Origin: DATBED01 sp035480695
Lineage (GTDB): Bacteria > Patescibacteriota > Saccharimonadia > Saccharimonadales > UBA4665
Reading direction: 5' to 3'
NCBI GenBank assembly: GCA_035480695.1
Contig: DATIHM010000075.1
Span: 1 to 10,605, forward strand
Length of the DNA: 10,605 nucleotides
Positions 1 to 5,259 of this stretch are shown here, piece by piece (the stretch's first letter is position 1; each line of letters begins with the position of its first letter). The position numbers and the translations under genes are program-made. The notes under the pieces are model-generated. The model ran no database searches, was not told the DNA's origin, and saw only the letters and a program-made list of their open reading frames with translations.

Positions 1-380
1 CCCCCAAAACCACGCGACTCGGTTCGCTGGTGTTGATTGGATTGGGGATGCTACCGGTGGCGATTTACGCCGGTTACTTCGGCCCGGGATTCGGATTCAT
101 CATGCTGGCCTTCCTAAGCTTCACCAGCCTGAAGGATGTGCACAAGATGAACGCCCTCAAGAACCTGGCCGGCGCCAGCATCGCGACGGTCTGTATTCTA
201 ATATTGTTGCCGACTCATCTGTTCAATTGGCCGCTCGGAATAGCTATGGCGGCCGGCAACGGTATCGGCGGCTACACCGGCTCGAAACTGTCGATGCGCT
301 TTTCATCGCACGCCATCCGAATCGTTATCATTGCAATCGGCTTCGCGGCAGCCGGCTATCTGTTTTTCAGGGCTTATTAG
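1..380 (+). CDS. TSUP-family (TauE/SafE-like) permease, C-terminal part, 5' truncated by the window
   Basis: The reading frame is open from base 3 to the TAG at 378-380, so the start lies outside the window and only about 125 residues are seen. They form four hydrophobic segments. The first carries a glycine-rich stretch (YAGYFGPGFGF) followed by a helix and an MNALKNLAG motif, and the next has GNGIGGYTGSKLS. This is the pattern of the second repeat of TSUP/DUF81 transporters (TauE/SafE family), where small residues pack the paired helices. Family members move sulfite, sulfoacetate, thiosulfate or other organic anions across the cytoplasmic membrane; the substrate here cannot be read from the fragment. 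A GTG at 30 could be called as a start, but the upstream frame stays open and the family normally has about 250 residues, so an internal start is unlikely. Confidence 0.8.
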   Translation, partial: PKTTRLGSLVLIGLGMLPVAIYAGYFGPGFGFIMLAFLSFTSLKDVHKMNALKNLAGASIATVCILILLPTHLFNWPLGIAMAAGNGIGGYTGSKLSMRFSSHAIRIVIIAIGFAAAGYLFFRAY

Positions 381-401
381 CTAGCCAACAGATACGATAC
401 G

Positions 402-410
402 TGCTATATT
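402..410 (+). promoter_or_regulatory. Extended -10 promoter for the tRNA gene
   Basis: TG-c-TATATT at 402-410 is an extended -10 element. Transcription would begin near 417, just before the tRNA at 423. No convincing -35 box lies 16-18 bases upstream, which is common for extended -10 promoters. Confidence 0.45.
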
Positions 411-422
411 TGAATCCTGCAA

Positions 423-499
423 GGCGGCGTAGCTCAGCTGGTTAGAGCACAGGACTCATAAGCCTGGGGTCAGTGGTTCAAGTCCACTCGCCGCTACCA
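423..499 (+). tRNA. tRNA with CAU anticodon (elongator Met, or Ile2)
   Basis: A complete 77-base cloverleaf can be folded. The 7-bp acceptor stem (423-429 with 489-495) has a G1-U72 wobble. The D arm is GCTC/GAGC. The anticodon loop CTCATAA (455-461) has anticodon CAT at 457-459. The variable loop is GGGTC, the T arm is AGTGG/CCACT around TTCAAGT, the discriminator is A496, and an encoded CCA occupies 497-499. The anticodon stem (450-454 with 462-466) has an A-G mismatch next to the loop. CAU tRNAs are initiator Met, elongator Met or lysidine-modified Ile2. The canonical acceptor pairing and lack of three G-C pairs next to the loop argue against the initiator. Deciding between Met and Ile2 needs a covariance-model comparison. 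Confidence 0.93.
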
Positions 500-533
500 A
501 TTTTGGTTTTGCGGTAAACTGCTAAACCAGCTG

Positions 534-539
534 TATCAT
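534..539 (+). promoter_or_regulatory. Probable -10 box placing the transcript start at the ATG of the next gene
   Basis: TATCAT at 534-539 matches the -10 consensus at five of six bases. The usual start point, 6-7 bases later, falls at 545-546, the ATG itself, so the message may be leaderless. The candidate -35 (TTGCGG, 509-514, spacer 19) is weak. Confidence 0.35.
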
Positions 540-545
540 ATAGGA

Positions 546-809
546 ATGGCTAAGCTGCGGGTGGGAATCATTTTAATCTTGGTTTCTTGGTTACCGATTG
601 CTCAGGTTGCATTGGTTATCGCCCACGACCATCACCACCTGACCAGCCAGCACGCTTCGGACACTTTTCGGCTGATTATCTGGGGAATCCAGATTCTTAT
701 AGGCTTCGTCGGCCTCTGGTTGGCCGGCAGGGTCGCCATCAAAACCGCCAAACAGGATGGCTGGAAACACACGCCAGCCAATATCTGGAAGCTTTTTTGG
801 AAAAGCTAG
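546..809 (+). CDS. Small two-helix membrane protein with a His-rich loop
   Basis: This 87-residue protein has two hydrophobic helices (about residues 5-26 and 42-62) joined by a short polar loop containing HDHHH at 27-31 and a further His at 36. Basic residues at the N-terminus and a Lys/Trp-rich tail (from about 62) suggest both ends lie in the cytoplasm and the histidine loop faces outside. I do not recognise a named family. The loop could bind a metal, but clustered histidines alone do not show it. The gene lies 46 bases after the tRNA and converges on the SDR gene, with the last four bases of the two reading frames overlapping. There is no ribosome binding site at usual spacing, and a -10-like box sits immediately upstream, so a leaderless message is possible. 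Confidence 0.6.
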   Translation: MAKLRVGIILILVSWLPIAQVALVIAHDHHHLTSQHASDTFRLIIWGIQILIGFVGLWLAGRVAIKTAKQDGWKHTPANIWKLFWKS

Positions 810-1546
810 CCTGGCTGCTCAGTCGGTCGGATTAAGATTTCGTTGATGTTTACGCGCTCCGGCCGTGTCAGTGCGAAATGGATGGCATCGGCGATGTCAC
901 CGGCGTGCAGCATTTCGATGTCACCGAAATTCTTTTTAAACTCCTTGTACGATTTGGGGCGTAGGTGGCTTTGTAGCTCAGTGGCCACAGCACCTGGTTC
1001 GATCAGGGTGGTACGAATACGCAGTTTGTCGCCGGCGATTTCTTGGCGCAAAGCATCGGTAAAAGCATTAACGCCCCATTTGGTAGCATTGTAAACGGCG
1101 CTACCGGCCCGAGTGGTGCGCCCGGCCACACTTGATATGTTAACTATGTGTCCTGACTTCTGTTTCCGGAAGTGCGGCAAGACCGTGTGGGTCAGATAAA
1201 GCAGGCCGAGAATATTGAGGTTGACCATCTGTTCCCAGTCTTCGAGCGGCGTATCTTGGGCTGGGCCGTTAAGCATGACACCGGCATTATTGATTAACAC
1301 GTCAATCTTGCCGAATTTTTTGAGGGTCTGTTTCAGTATATCCTTAGCAGCAGCCTTTTGGGTGACGTCAGCCTCGATAACCAGGGCTTCACCGCCGTGC
1401 TTTTTGATGTCTTTGGCCAGAGAATCGAGCCGGTCTTTGCGCCGTGCGACCAGCACGACCTTGGCACCGTCAGCCGCCAGGCGCTTGGCTGTCGCCTCAC
1501 CAATCCCACTAGAAGCACCGGTTATCACTACTGTTTTTCCGTCCAT
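806..1546 (-). CDS. Classical short-chain dehydrogenase/reductase (SDR)
   Basis: This is an NAD(P)-dependent oxidoreductase of the classical SDR family with a Rossmann fold. The coenzyme motif TGASSGIG lies near the N-terminus, NNAG marks the fourth strand, and the catalytic set is Ser in NISSVAG plus YNATK (Tyr-x3-Lys). The basic ARRKDR stretch after the second strand suggests NADP(H) preference, a family rule rather than proof. About 246 residues is normal. The start is uncertain. An upstream in-frame ATG at 1558 adds four residues (MLYG), but that codon falls inside the best -10 box (1557-1562). The ATG at 1546 gives MDGKTVVITG, the usual SDR beginning, so I chose it. No Shine-Dalgarno sequence precedes either ATG. 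The substrate cannot be predicted; the gene stands alone, convergent with the small membrane protein and divergent from the COG4315 gene. Confidence 0.92.
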   Translation of the reverse strand: MDGKTVVITGASSGIGEATAKRLAADGAKVVLVARRKDRLDSLAKDIKKHGGEALVIEADVTQKAAAKDILKQTLKKFGKIDVLINNAGVMLNGPAQDTPLEDWEQMVNLNILGLLYLTHTVLPHFRKQKSGHIVNISSVAGRTTRAGSAVYNATKWGVNAFTDALRQEIAGDKLRIRTTLIEPGAVATELQSHLRPKSYKEFKKNFGDIEMLHAGDIADAIHFALTRPERVNINEILIRPTEQPG

Positions 1547-1556
1547 TCCATATAAC

Positions 1557-1586
1557 ATATAAGAAGCTGGCGGAATCCGCTGTGAA
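1557..1586 (-). promoter_or_regulatory. Promoter of the SDR gene
   Basis: Reading leftward, TTCACA (1586-1581) and TTATAT (1562-1557) are separated by 18 bases. The predicted start near 1550 leaves only about four leader bases before the ATG at 1546. Confidence 0.45.
1570..1580. promoter_or_regulatory. Perfect inverted repeat between divergent promoters (possible operator)
   Basis: GCGGA-A-TCCGC is a perfect 5-bp inverted repeat around one base. It sits in the spacer of the SDR promoter and just upstream of the -35 of the COG4315 promoter, a position from which a regulator could affect both. No regulator gene is adjacent. Confidence 0.3.
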
Positions 1587-1589
1587 AAA

Positions 1590-1617
1590 TTTACGGCAAA
1601 AGTATATTATGTATAGT
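1590..1617 (+). promoter_or_regulatory. Promoter of the COG4315 / ferric-reductase-like operon
   Basis: TTTACG (1590-1595) and TATAGT (1612-1617) are separated by 16 bases. An overlapping alternative -10, TATTAT, lies at 1605-1610. The start would be near 1624, shortly before a strong ribosome binding site AGGAGGG at 1629-1635. Confidence 0.5.
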
Positions 1618-1638
1618 ACAACTAAACTAGGAGGGTCC

Positions 1639-2142
1639 ATGAACGGTAAAAAAGTTGCTCTGATAGTGGTAGTTATAGTGGTCCTGGCAGGTGGAGGCTA
1701 TGCCCTCGCGAAACATAATAACAACAAGAATAGCTCTTCTAGCTCAAACAGTTATAATTACGGCTCTTCGTCTACCCAGTCTTCTACGAGCTCGACCAAC
1801 AGCTCAGGCTCGACACCGGCCGTTAACAATGCGGTTTTGGTAACCAAGACCGATTCCAAGGTCGGCAGTTACCTGGCGACTCCGGCCGGCGCAGCACTTT
1901 ACACCTACGGCGGTGACAGCAACGGCGTCAGCAATTGTACCGGTTCCTGCCTGGCTAACTGGCCGGCTTACGAGGCCACTACTACGACTAATCTGCCGAC
2001 CAATGTTGGCACGATAAAGCGCAGCGACAATGGCAAGAGCCAGTACACTTACAAGGGAATGCCGCTCTACACCTTCGTCAGCGACAGCAACGGTCAGGTT
2101 ACCGGTGACGGGGTCGAGAACTTCCACGTAGCCAAGCCATAA
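1639..2142 (+). CDS. Membrane-anchored COG4315 'secreted repeat' protein (Lipoprotein_15-like)
   Basis: I start the gene at the ATG at 1639 because AGGAGGG (1629-1635) precedes it; an in-frame GTG at 1582 would run the coding region through the promoter. The 167-residue product has an N-terminal hydrophobic anchor (about 6-24, no lipobox Cys) and a Ser/Asn/Thr-rich linker (about 27-63). The exported domain holds two copies of the LYTY/LYTF unit: ALYTYGGDSNG near 86-96 and PLYTFVSDSNG near 142-152. Between them lies a CTGSC pair (C100, C104) followed by WP. This matches COG4315/PF03640, a family of unknown function made of repeats of this type. The stop is one base before the next ATG, so translation of the pair is probably coupled. 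The partner is a heme-type membrane protein, so an envelope redox role is plausible but unproven. Confidence 0.85.
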   Translation: MNGKKVALIVVVIVVLAGGGYALAKHNNNKNSSSSSNSYNYGSSSTQSSTSSTNSSGSTPAVNNAVLVTKTDSKVGSYLATPAGAALYTYGGDSNGVSNCTGSCLANWPAYEATTTTNLPTNVGTIKRSDNGKSQYTYKGMPLYTFVSDSNGQVTGDGVENFHVAKP

Positions 2143-2143
2143 G

Positions 2144-2806
2144 ATGGCCGCGGCGAACGGTCCGGCTACGCACAACTCCGAAAGGGCCTTACAATTAGCG
2201 GCCTGGAGCCTCAGCACAGCCGTGCTTGTGGTCGCCTTCGTTGCCTGGGGAAGCTACTACAACTGGCACCTCGGCCACCTGTCGGTCTACCAGATATTCC
2301 CCCTGCTAGGATTGCTGGCCTTCAGCCTGATGTGGTCGCACTACGTCGCCGGCGCCTGGCGCGAGCTGGCCGGTATCGACAAGCAGGTCTTGCATCGCTA
2401 TTTCGAGCTGACCGCGTGGGCCGTGCTGGTGCTGATATGTCTGCACCCCGGCCTTTTGATTTACCAACGATTCCGAGACGGATTCGGCTTACCGCCGGGC
2501 AGCTACGAGTCGTATGTGGCGCCTGGGTTGGGCTGGGTTACCTTGCTGGGAACCGCCAGCCTACTGGTCTTCTTGGCTTTCGAACTGCGGCGCGTCTATG
2601 GGAAGCGTTCCTGGTGGCACTACGTGGCCGACGCCAGCGACCTGGCGATGCTGGCGATTTTTTACCACGCGCTCAGGCTTGGCACCCAGCTGCACGGCTG
2701 GTTCCGCACAGTCTGGTGGTTTTACGGTTTGGTGCTGATTGCCATCCTGATAAGGAAGTATTGGATACGCTTTGATTCGGGTCATAAAAAAAGCCCGGCG
2801 GTTTAG
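2144..2806 (+). CDS. Six-helix ferric-reductase-like / cytochrome b-type membrane protein
   Basis: The 220-residue product has six predicted transmembrane helices (roughly 18-37, 48-68, 88-107, 126-147, 162-178 and 189-205). Histidines near helix ends include H66, H84, H101, H159, H175 and H184. Spaced pairs such as H84/H101 and H159/H175 resemble the bis-heme arrangement of the ferric-reductase-like transmembrane domain (PF01794) and related YedZ/MsrQ-type proteins. No cytoplasmic FAD/NAD domain follows, so an electron donor would be separate. The exact heme ligands are not assigned. The gene follows the COG4315 gene by one base and was probably translated with it, suggesting the two proteins work together at the membrane. 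The final codons (after about residue 214) are formed by the left arm of the transcription terminator, and the TAG lies in its loop. Confidence 0.72.
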   Translation: MAAANGPATHNSERALQLAAWSLSTAVLVVAFVAWGSYYNWHLGHLSVYQIFPLLGLLAFSLMWSHYVAGAWRELAGIDKQVLHRYFELTAWAVLVLICLHPGLLIYQRFRDGFGLPPGSYESYVAPGLGWVTLLGTASLLVFLAFELRRVYGKRSWWHYVADASDLAMLAIFYHALRLGTQLHGWFRTVWWFYGLVLIAILIRKYWIRFDSGHKKSPAV

Positions 2807-2818
2807 GCCGGGCTTTTT
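2788..2818. terminator. Strong bidirectional intrinsic terminator
   Basis: A perfect 12-bp stem (AAAAAGCCCGGC at 2788-2799 with its complement at 2807-2818) surrounds a 7-base loop. A-tracts and T-tracts at the two ends make it work on both strands. On + it ends the COG4315/ferric-reductase operon, whose stop codon is in the loop. On - it ends the micro-gene transcript from 2971. Confidence 0.93.
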
Positions 2819-2824
2819 GCTGGG

Positions 2825-2914
2825 TTACAGCTTCCGTATCAGCCTGTCAATCTTGGTAAATTGACCGGCAGAATCGGAGGTTAGTTGGTACGGCAAGCCG
2901 CTAGTGGCTGTCAT
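2825..2914 (-). CDS. Candidate 29-aa micro-protein gene (or small RNA)
   Basis: Reading leftward, AAAGGAG (ending at 2924) lies nine bases before an ATG at 2914. The frame runs 29 codons to TAA at 2827-2825, giving a soluble peptide beginning MTATSGLPYQL and ending KIDRLIRKL, with a basic amphipathic C-terminus. A competing ATG at 2921 is only two bases from the ribosome binding site and its frame stops after six codons. The unit is complete: consensus promoter (2978-3005), leader of about 50 bases, ORF, and strong terminator (2788-2818), for a transcript of about 180 bases. I recognise no family. It might be a regulatory peptide, a small structural protein or a small RNA; the promoter and terminator are more certain than the translation. 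Confidence 0.5.
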   Translation of the reverse strand: MTATSGLPYQLTSDSAGQFTKIDRLIRKL

Positions 2915-2953
2915 ACTGCATCGCTCCTTTTATTTTTATTTTTGGTAGTTTTT

Positions 2954-2970
2954 GTTTGTGATCACGAAAC
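2954..2970. promoter_or_regulatory. Near-palindrome at the start of the micro-gene transcript
   Basis: GTGATCAC (2958-2965) is a perfect 8-bp palindrome, flanked by GTTT on the left and G-AAAC on the right, so the symmetry extends with one bulged base. It lies just downstream of the predicted start (about 2971), where it could be an operator or form a 5' hairpin in the RNA. Confidence 0.35.
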
Positions 2971-2977
2971 GCTACTT

Positions 2978-3005
2978 ATTATACACAAATTTGTTATTTT
3001 GTCAA
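2978..3005 (-). promoter_or_regulatory. Consensus sigma-70 promoter driving the micro-gene
   Basis: Reading leftward, TTGACA (3005-3000) and TATAAT (2983-2978) both match consensus at all six positions, with a 16-base spacer. A-rich sequence upstream of the -35 could act as an UP element. Transcription would start near 2971. This is the best promoter in the window. Confidence 0.88.
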
Positions 3006-3084
3006 ATCGTGCGTTTTTGTTTCGCTTGATCTCACACTTATGATAACGCTTATGCTATGGCCTGGGCAAGCAGTGAAAAGGTGG

Positions 3085-3444
3085 TTACGTTGTGCTTTTT
3101 ACAGGCCGTCCGGCAACGAAAAACAGAACCAGTGCGACGATTATCAGTAATCCGGCAAAGCCAAGCAATACACCGTTAGCGTGGTGTTCGGGAGTAGCGG
3201 CTACCGCGGTTTGGGCATGCGTCTGTGACGTTGTCGTTCCGCTGGTTAAAACGGATAAGGGGATGCCGGTGCCGGATAATGCCGAACCTGAGGTGCCCTG
3301 CAATGAGCTACCGGTGCCAGGCTGGACGGAACCCGCCGGCGTACCGCCTCCCAAAGATTGCTGGGAAGACTGTAACGGAGCCGTGCTTGTGTTTTGACCG
3401 CCCGAATTGGTGGTTGTGTTCAGCTCTGGAGCCATCCACACCAT
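3085..3444 (-). CDS. Ser/Thr/Gly-rich protein with one C-terminal membrane helix
   Basis: The 119-residue product has a long low-complexity N-terminal region (about 1-88) rich in Ser, Thr, Gly and Gln, without a signal peptide. A single hydrophobic helix (about 91-111) and a short basic tail GRPVKSTT follow. The positive tail predicts the low-complexity part outside and the C-terminus inside. It resembles in layout the 90-aa protein at 5280-5552 but lacks an LTNTG-like motif. It could be a surface stalk or a tail-anchored protein; no family is recognised. The start at 3444 has no clear ribosome binding site, and an alternative ATG lies at 3435. It is 64 bases downstream of the KGG gene and may share its transcript. 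Confidence 0.6.
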   Translation of the reverse strand: MVWMAPELNTTTNSGGQNTSTAPLQSSQQSLGGGTPAGSVQPGTGSSLQGTSGSALSGTGIPLSVLTSGTTTSQTHAQTAVAATPEHHANGVLLGFAGLLIIVALVLFFVAGRPVKSTT

Positions 3445-3508
3445 TGTAAAGCAAAGTCGCTGATGGCGATAATCAAGCTAACGGCCAATTAGCGATGATG
3501 AAGCCGGC

Positions 3509-3646
3509 TCAGCGGTTCTTGTGGCTGTTCATGCCTCCTCGGCGCTTATCTTCAATCTTCTGGTTGGCGGCACCCTTCTTACCGGCGTCACTGGCCCGCT
3601 TCGGGTTGTTGGCAAAATTGCCAGGATTCTTGTGCGTCATCGCCAT
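3509..3646 (-). CDS. KGG-motif stress protein, YciG/Con-10-like (45 aa)
   Basis: A small gene reads leftward from ATG 3646 to TGA 3511-3509. An overlapping pair of ribosome binding sites, AGGAGGGAGG (3660-3651), lies at normal distance. The product contains NPGNFANNPKRASDAGKKGA followed by a basic, Asn/Gly-rich tail. The phrase FANNPKRASDAGKKG matches the stress-induced KGG repeat (PF10685; FAsDPeRareaGrKGG in E. coli YciG and fungal Con-10), here as one copy with the final Gly-Gly read as Gly-Ala. These are small, hydrophilic, disordered proteins linked to general stress or conidiation; their molecular role is not settled. No membrane helix is present. A -10-like box at 3678-3683 could give it its own promoter. 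Confidence 0.85.
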   Translation of the reverse strand: MAMTHKNPGNFANNPKRASDAGKKGAANQKIEDKRRGGMNSHKNR

Positions 3647-3677
3647 AAGCCCTCCCTCCTTTAATTATGCAGATGGG

Positions 3678-3683
3678 AGTATA
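3678..3683 (-). promoter_or_regulatory. Possible -10 box of the KGG gene
   Basis: Reading leftward, TATACT matches the -10 consensus at five of six bases and would start transcription near 3671, about 25 bases before the ATG. The -35 region (CTGCGG, about 3706-3701) is poor, so this may be an activated or minor promoter. Confidence 0.3.
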
Positions 3684-3745
3684 GGCCACCCGATAGCTGC
3701 CCGCAGTGAGATTTGCGGTTGCGCCAGTGTGCTAGTGCGATGCCT

Positions 3746-3955
3746 TTAGTGGGAGTTTTCTTTGCCGCCGCCGTAGGCACTCGAGCCGTAGCCCGCCCCG
3801 AACTTGTCGCTCAGGTGGTGGCCGGACGACTTACCCGTCAGTAGTCGCACCAGGGTTGAGAAGCCCATTATAGAGGCCAGGCCGAAACCCAGAGTCGCCA
3901 GGAATTCCTTGCGCGACATCTCTTTTTGAGCCAGTGAGGATAGCTGTTGGTTCAT
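3746..3955 (-). CDS. Small membrane-anchored protein with Tat-like SRKEFL signal
   Basis: This 69-residue protein has a polar N-terminus and then SRKEFL at residues 14-19, followed by a moderately hydrophobic stretch (about 20-41). The C-terminal part is a Gly/Ser/Tyr/His-rich segment (GAGYGSSAYGGGKENSH). The motif resembles the twin-arginine consensus S-R-R-x-F-L with Lys for the second Arg. No A-x-A cleavage site follows, so it would stay as an N-terminal anchor. It lies directly downstream of tatC and tatA, making it a candidate Tat client or accessory. It has its own strong promoter (3979-4007), but no clear Shine-Dalgarno before either ATG (3955 or 3919). An ordinary Sec membrane anchor is the main alternative. 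Confidence 0.65.
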   Translation of the reverse strand: MNQQLSSLAQKEMSRKEFLATLGFGLASIMGFSTLVRLLTGKSSGHHLSDKFGAGYGSSAYGGGKENSH

Positions 3956-3978
3956 TTTTGTTTTTGGATAACATTAGC

Positions 3979-4007
3979 ATTATATGTCTAGCTGGCGGAA
4001 CGGTCAA
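3979..4007 (-). promoter_or_regulatory. Strong promoter for the SRKEFL protein
   Basis: Reading leftward, TTGACC (4007-4002) and TATAAT (3984-3979) have a 17-base spacer. That is eleven of twelve consensus bases with ideal spacing. Transcription should begin near 3972. The box lies 20 bases beyond the tatC stop, so this gene is separable from the tat operon. Confidence 0.82.
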
Positions 4008-4026
4008 GTCGGCTACTGCTAAAGGT

Positions 4027-5037
4027 TCATTCCCTGGCCATGGCCGAGCTAGGCGGTATGAAATCCATGTGGCGCTGACGTGGCCTGGCTAACGGGTCGC
4101 GGAAAACAAGTGAGCGTGGGCCGGCCGGTTCCGGGTCGGCATCCGTTTGGATGGGTTGGAACTGCAGCATGGGCGTCGGTTCCGGTTCATATCGAGGAAC
4201 GGCCTCCGCTGGCTCGACAGGCTGCGGTGCCTCCTGGGGTACTTTCATATGGACCAGGCCGACTCGCTGGTGGGTATATTGTCGCTTAGGCCGGTTGATC
4301 AAGTAAATCATGAGGATACCCAACTGGTACATAAGTATGAACGGCCCGGCCACGAGCATCTGGCTGAGCAGGTTCGGCGTCGGGTTCATCAGGCCGGCCA
4401 ACACGAAAGCCGCCAGTATCACCCATCTCTCATAATGGAAAAGCTTTTTGGGGTCCAGCGGCTTGATGCGGTTGATGGAAACCAGCAGCAGCGGCAGCTG
4501 GAACAGCAGTGCCGAGCCCAGCATGTAGGCAATCACGAACGAAAGGTAGGATTGTATGGTGACCAGCGGCTTGATCTGCGCCGTCGTGAACTGGTGGAAC
4601 AAGAAGTGCAACGCCGCCGGCAATCCTATGAAATAGCCGAACGCCACGCCGGCCAGCGCCAATCCGCCACAGGCCAGGCTTACCGACAACACGAACCGCC
4701 GCGACTCGCGGCTCATCAGGGGCGACAGGAACTCCAAGATGTTATAGACGATTATCGGTGTGCTAAGCACAAGTCCGCTGTAGACGCAGACACGGAACAG
4801 GAAATCAATGCCGCCGCCCGGGCTGGTATAGATAAAATGCTGGCCGTGGGCCGGTTTAATGAGCGCATTTACGACCCGTTGCTGGATGGCGTAGGTCGCA
4901 CTTCCCCAAACAAGCACAGCAGCGGCGATGTAATACAGCCGCCGCCTAAGTTCTTGAGCGTGTTCTATGAAGGGCTGTCTGGCCCGCTGGCTAGGAAGCG
5001 CGCTCCTGTGACTCGTTTGTTTCTTTTTTGTTTTCAT
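4027..5037 (-). CDS. tatC: Twin-arginine translocase subunit TatC with long C-terminal tail
   Basis: TatC is the multi-spanning receptor of the Tat pathway, which recognises twin-arginine signals and exports folded proteins. The 336-residue product shows the family landmarks: HAQELRRRL with E29 (aligning with E. coli E15), a TPIIVYNILEFLSPLMSRESRR block with E111, GYFIGLPAALHFL, and NPTPNLLSQ before the last helices. In the last motif the usual Asp (TPPD) is Asn222. The six-helix core ends near residue 248. About 88 further residues rich in Pro, Glu and Arg follow, while many TatC proteins are only about 240-260 long. The start overlaps tatA by 47 bases, and no ribosome binding site is evident. 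TatB is not seen, consistent with the minimal TatA-TatC systems known from other bacteria. Confidence 0.95.
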   Translation of the reverse strand: MKTKKKQTSHRSALPSQRARQPFIEHAQELRRRLYYIAAAVLVWGSATYAIQQRVVNALIKPAHGQHFIYTSPGGGIDFLFRVCVYSGLVLSTPIIVYNILEFLSPLMSRESRRFVLSVSLACGGLALAGVAFGYFIGLPAALHFLFHQFTTAQIKPLVTIQSYLSFVIAYMLGSALLFQLPLLLVSINRIKPLDPKKLFHYERWVILAAFVLAGLMNPTPNLLSQMLVAGPFILMYQLGILMIYLINRPKRQYTHQRVGLVHMKVPQEAPQPVEPAEAVPRYEPEPTPMLQFQPIQTDADPEPAGPRSLVFRDPLARPRQRHMDFIPPSSAMARE

Positions 5038-5197
5038 TTACATCGCTGTGCAGACCTTTGCGTAGCTCGCGCATTGACTCACCCAAGCTTTTTGACAGTT
5101 CAGGCAGTTTTTTGCCGCCGAACAAAAGCAGGATGATGGCCAATATAATGATCAGCTCCGGCGCACCAAAGTCTAAAAATGCTAATTGTCCTAACAT
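4991..5197 (-). CDS. tatA: Twin-arginine translocase subunit TatA
   Basis: This 68-residue protein has the classical TatA layout: an N-terminal membrane helix (FGAPELIIILAIILLLFG, about 10-27) joined through GKKLPEL to an amphipathic helix (about 31-48) and a charged tail. TatA oligomers build the translocation pathway for folded proteins after TatC binds the signal. The GGTAAGC ribosome binding site lies at normal spacing before ATG 5197. The last 47 bases overlap the start of tatC in another frame, implying coupled translation. With no separate TatB visible, TatA probably serves both roles. A promoter with 17-base spacing lies at 5241-5269. Confidence 0.95.
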   Translation of the reverse strand: MLGQLAFLDFGAPELIIILAIILLLFGGKKLPELSKSLGESMRELRKGLHSDVNENKKETNESQERAS

Positions 5198-5223
5198 TGC
5201 TTACCTCGTTTTTAATTTTTCGC

Positions 5224-5240
5224 ACCACACTTGAAGTGGT
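5224..5240. promoter_or_regulatory. Inverted repeat shared by divergent promoters
   Basis: ACCAC (5224-5228) and GTGGT (5236-5240) form a perfect 5-bp inverted repeat; the core CACTTGAAGTG is also symmetric around its central G. It touches the -10/start region of tatA and the -35 of the rightward gene, so a bound regulator could control both. Confidence 0.35.
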
Positions 5241-5259
5241 ATCATAAGCATAATAAACT
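5231..5259 (+). promoter_or_regulatory. Promoter for the LTNTG protein gene
   Basis: TTGAAG (5231-5236) and TAAACT (5254-5259) are separated by 17 bases. The start near 5266 would leave a leader of about 14 bases without a Shine-Dalgarno sequence. Confidence 0.4.

Noticed and set aside
496..511. ACCA-ATTT-TGGT hairpin after the tRNA as a terminator
   Set aside because: A 4-bp stem that would use the CCA end is too weak.
790..807. Hairpin AGCTTTT-TTGG-AAAAGCT between convergent genes, considered as terminator
   Set aside because: The stem is short and A/T-rich, and neither side is followed by a T-tract.
1582..1638. Upstream GTG start extending the COG4315 protein by 19 residues
   Set aside because: The extension crosses the -35/-10 region and lacks a ribosome binding site, while ATG 1639 follows AGGAGGG.
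3479..3497. Small GCTAA/TTAGC hairpin between the KGG and Ser/Thr-rich genes
   Set aside because: Only five base pairs and no T-tract, so it does not support a terminator.
3495..3749. 84-codon + frame
   Set aside because: It covers the leftward KGG gene, which has a motif match and strong ribosome binding site.
4147..5136. Long open frame of 329 codons on the + strand
   Set aside because: It lies opposite tatC and the end of tatA, whose motifs are clear. The + strand product is rich in Arg, Gln and His without any domain, as expected for a shadow frame in GC-rich DNA.
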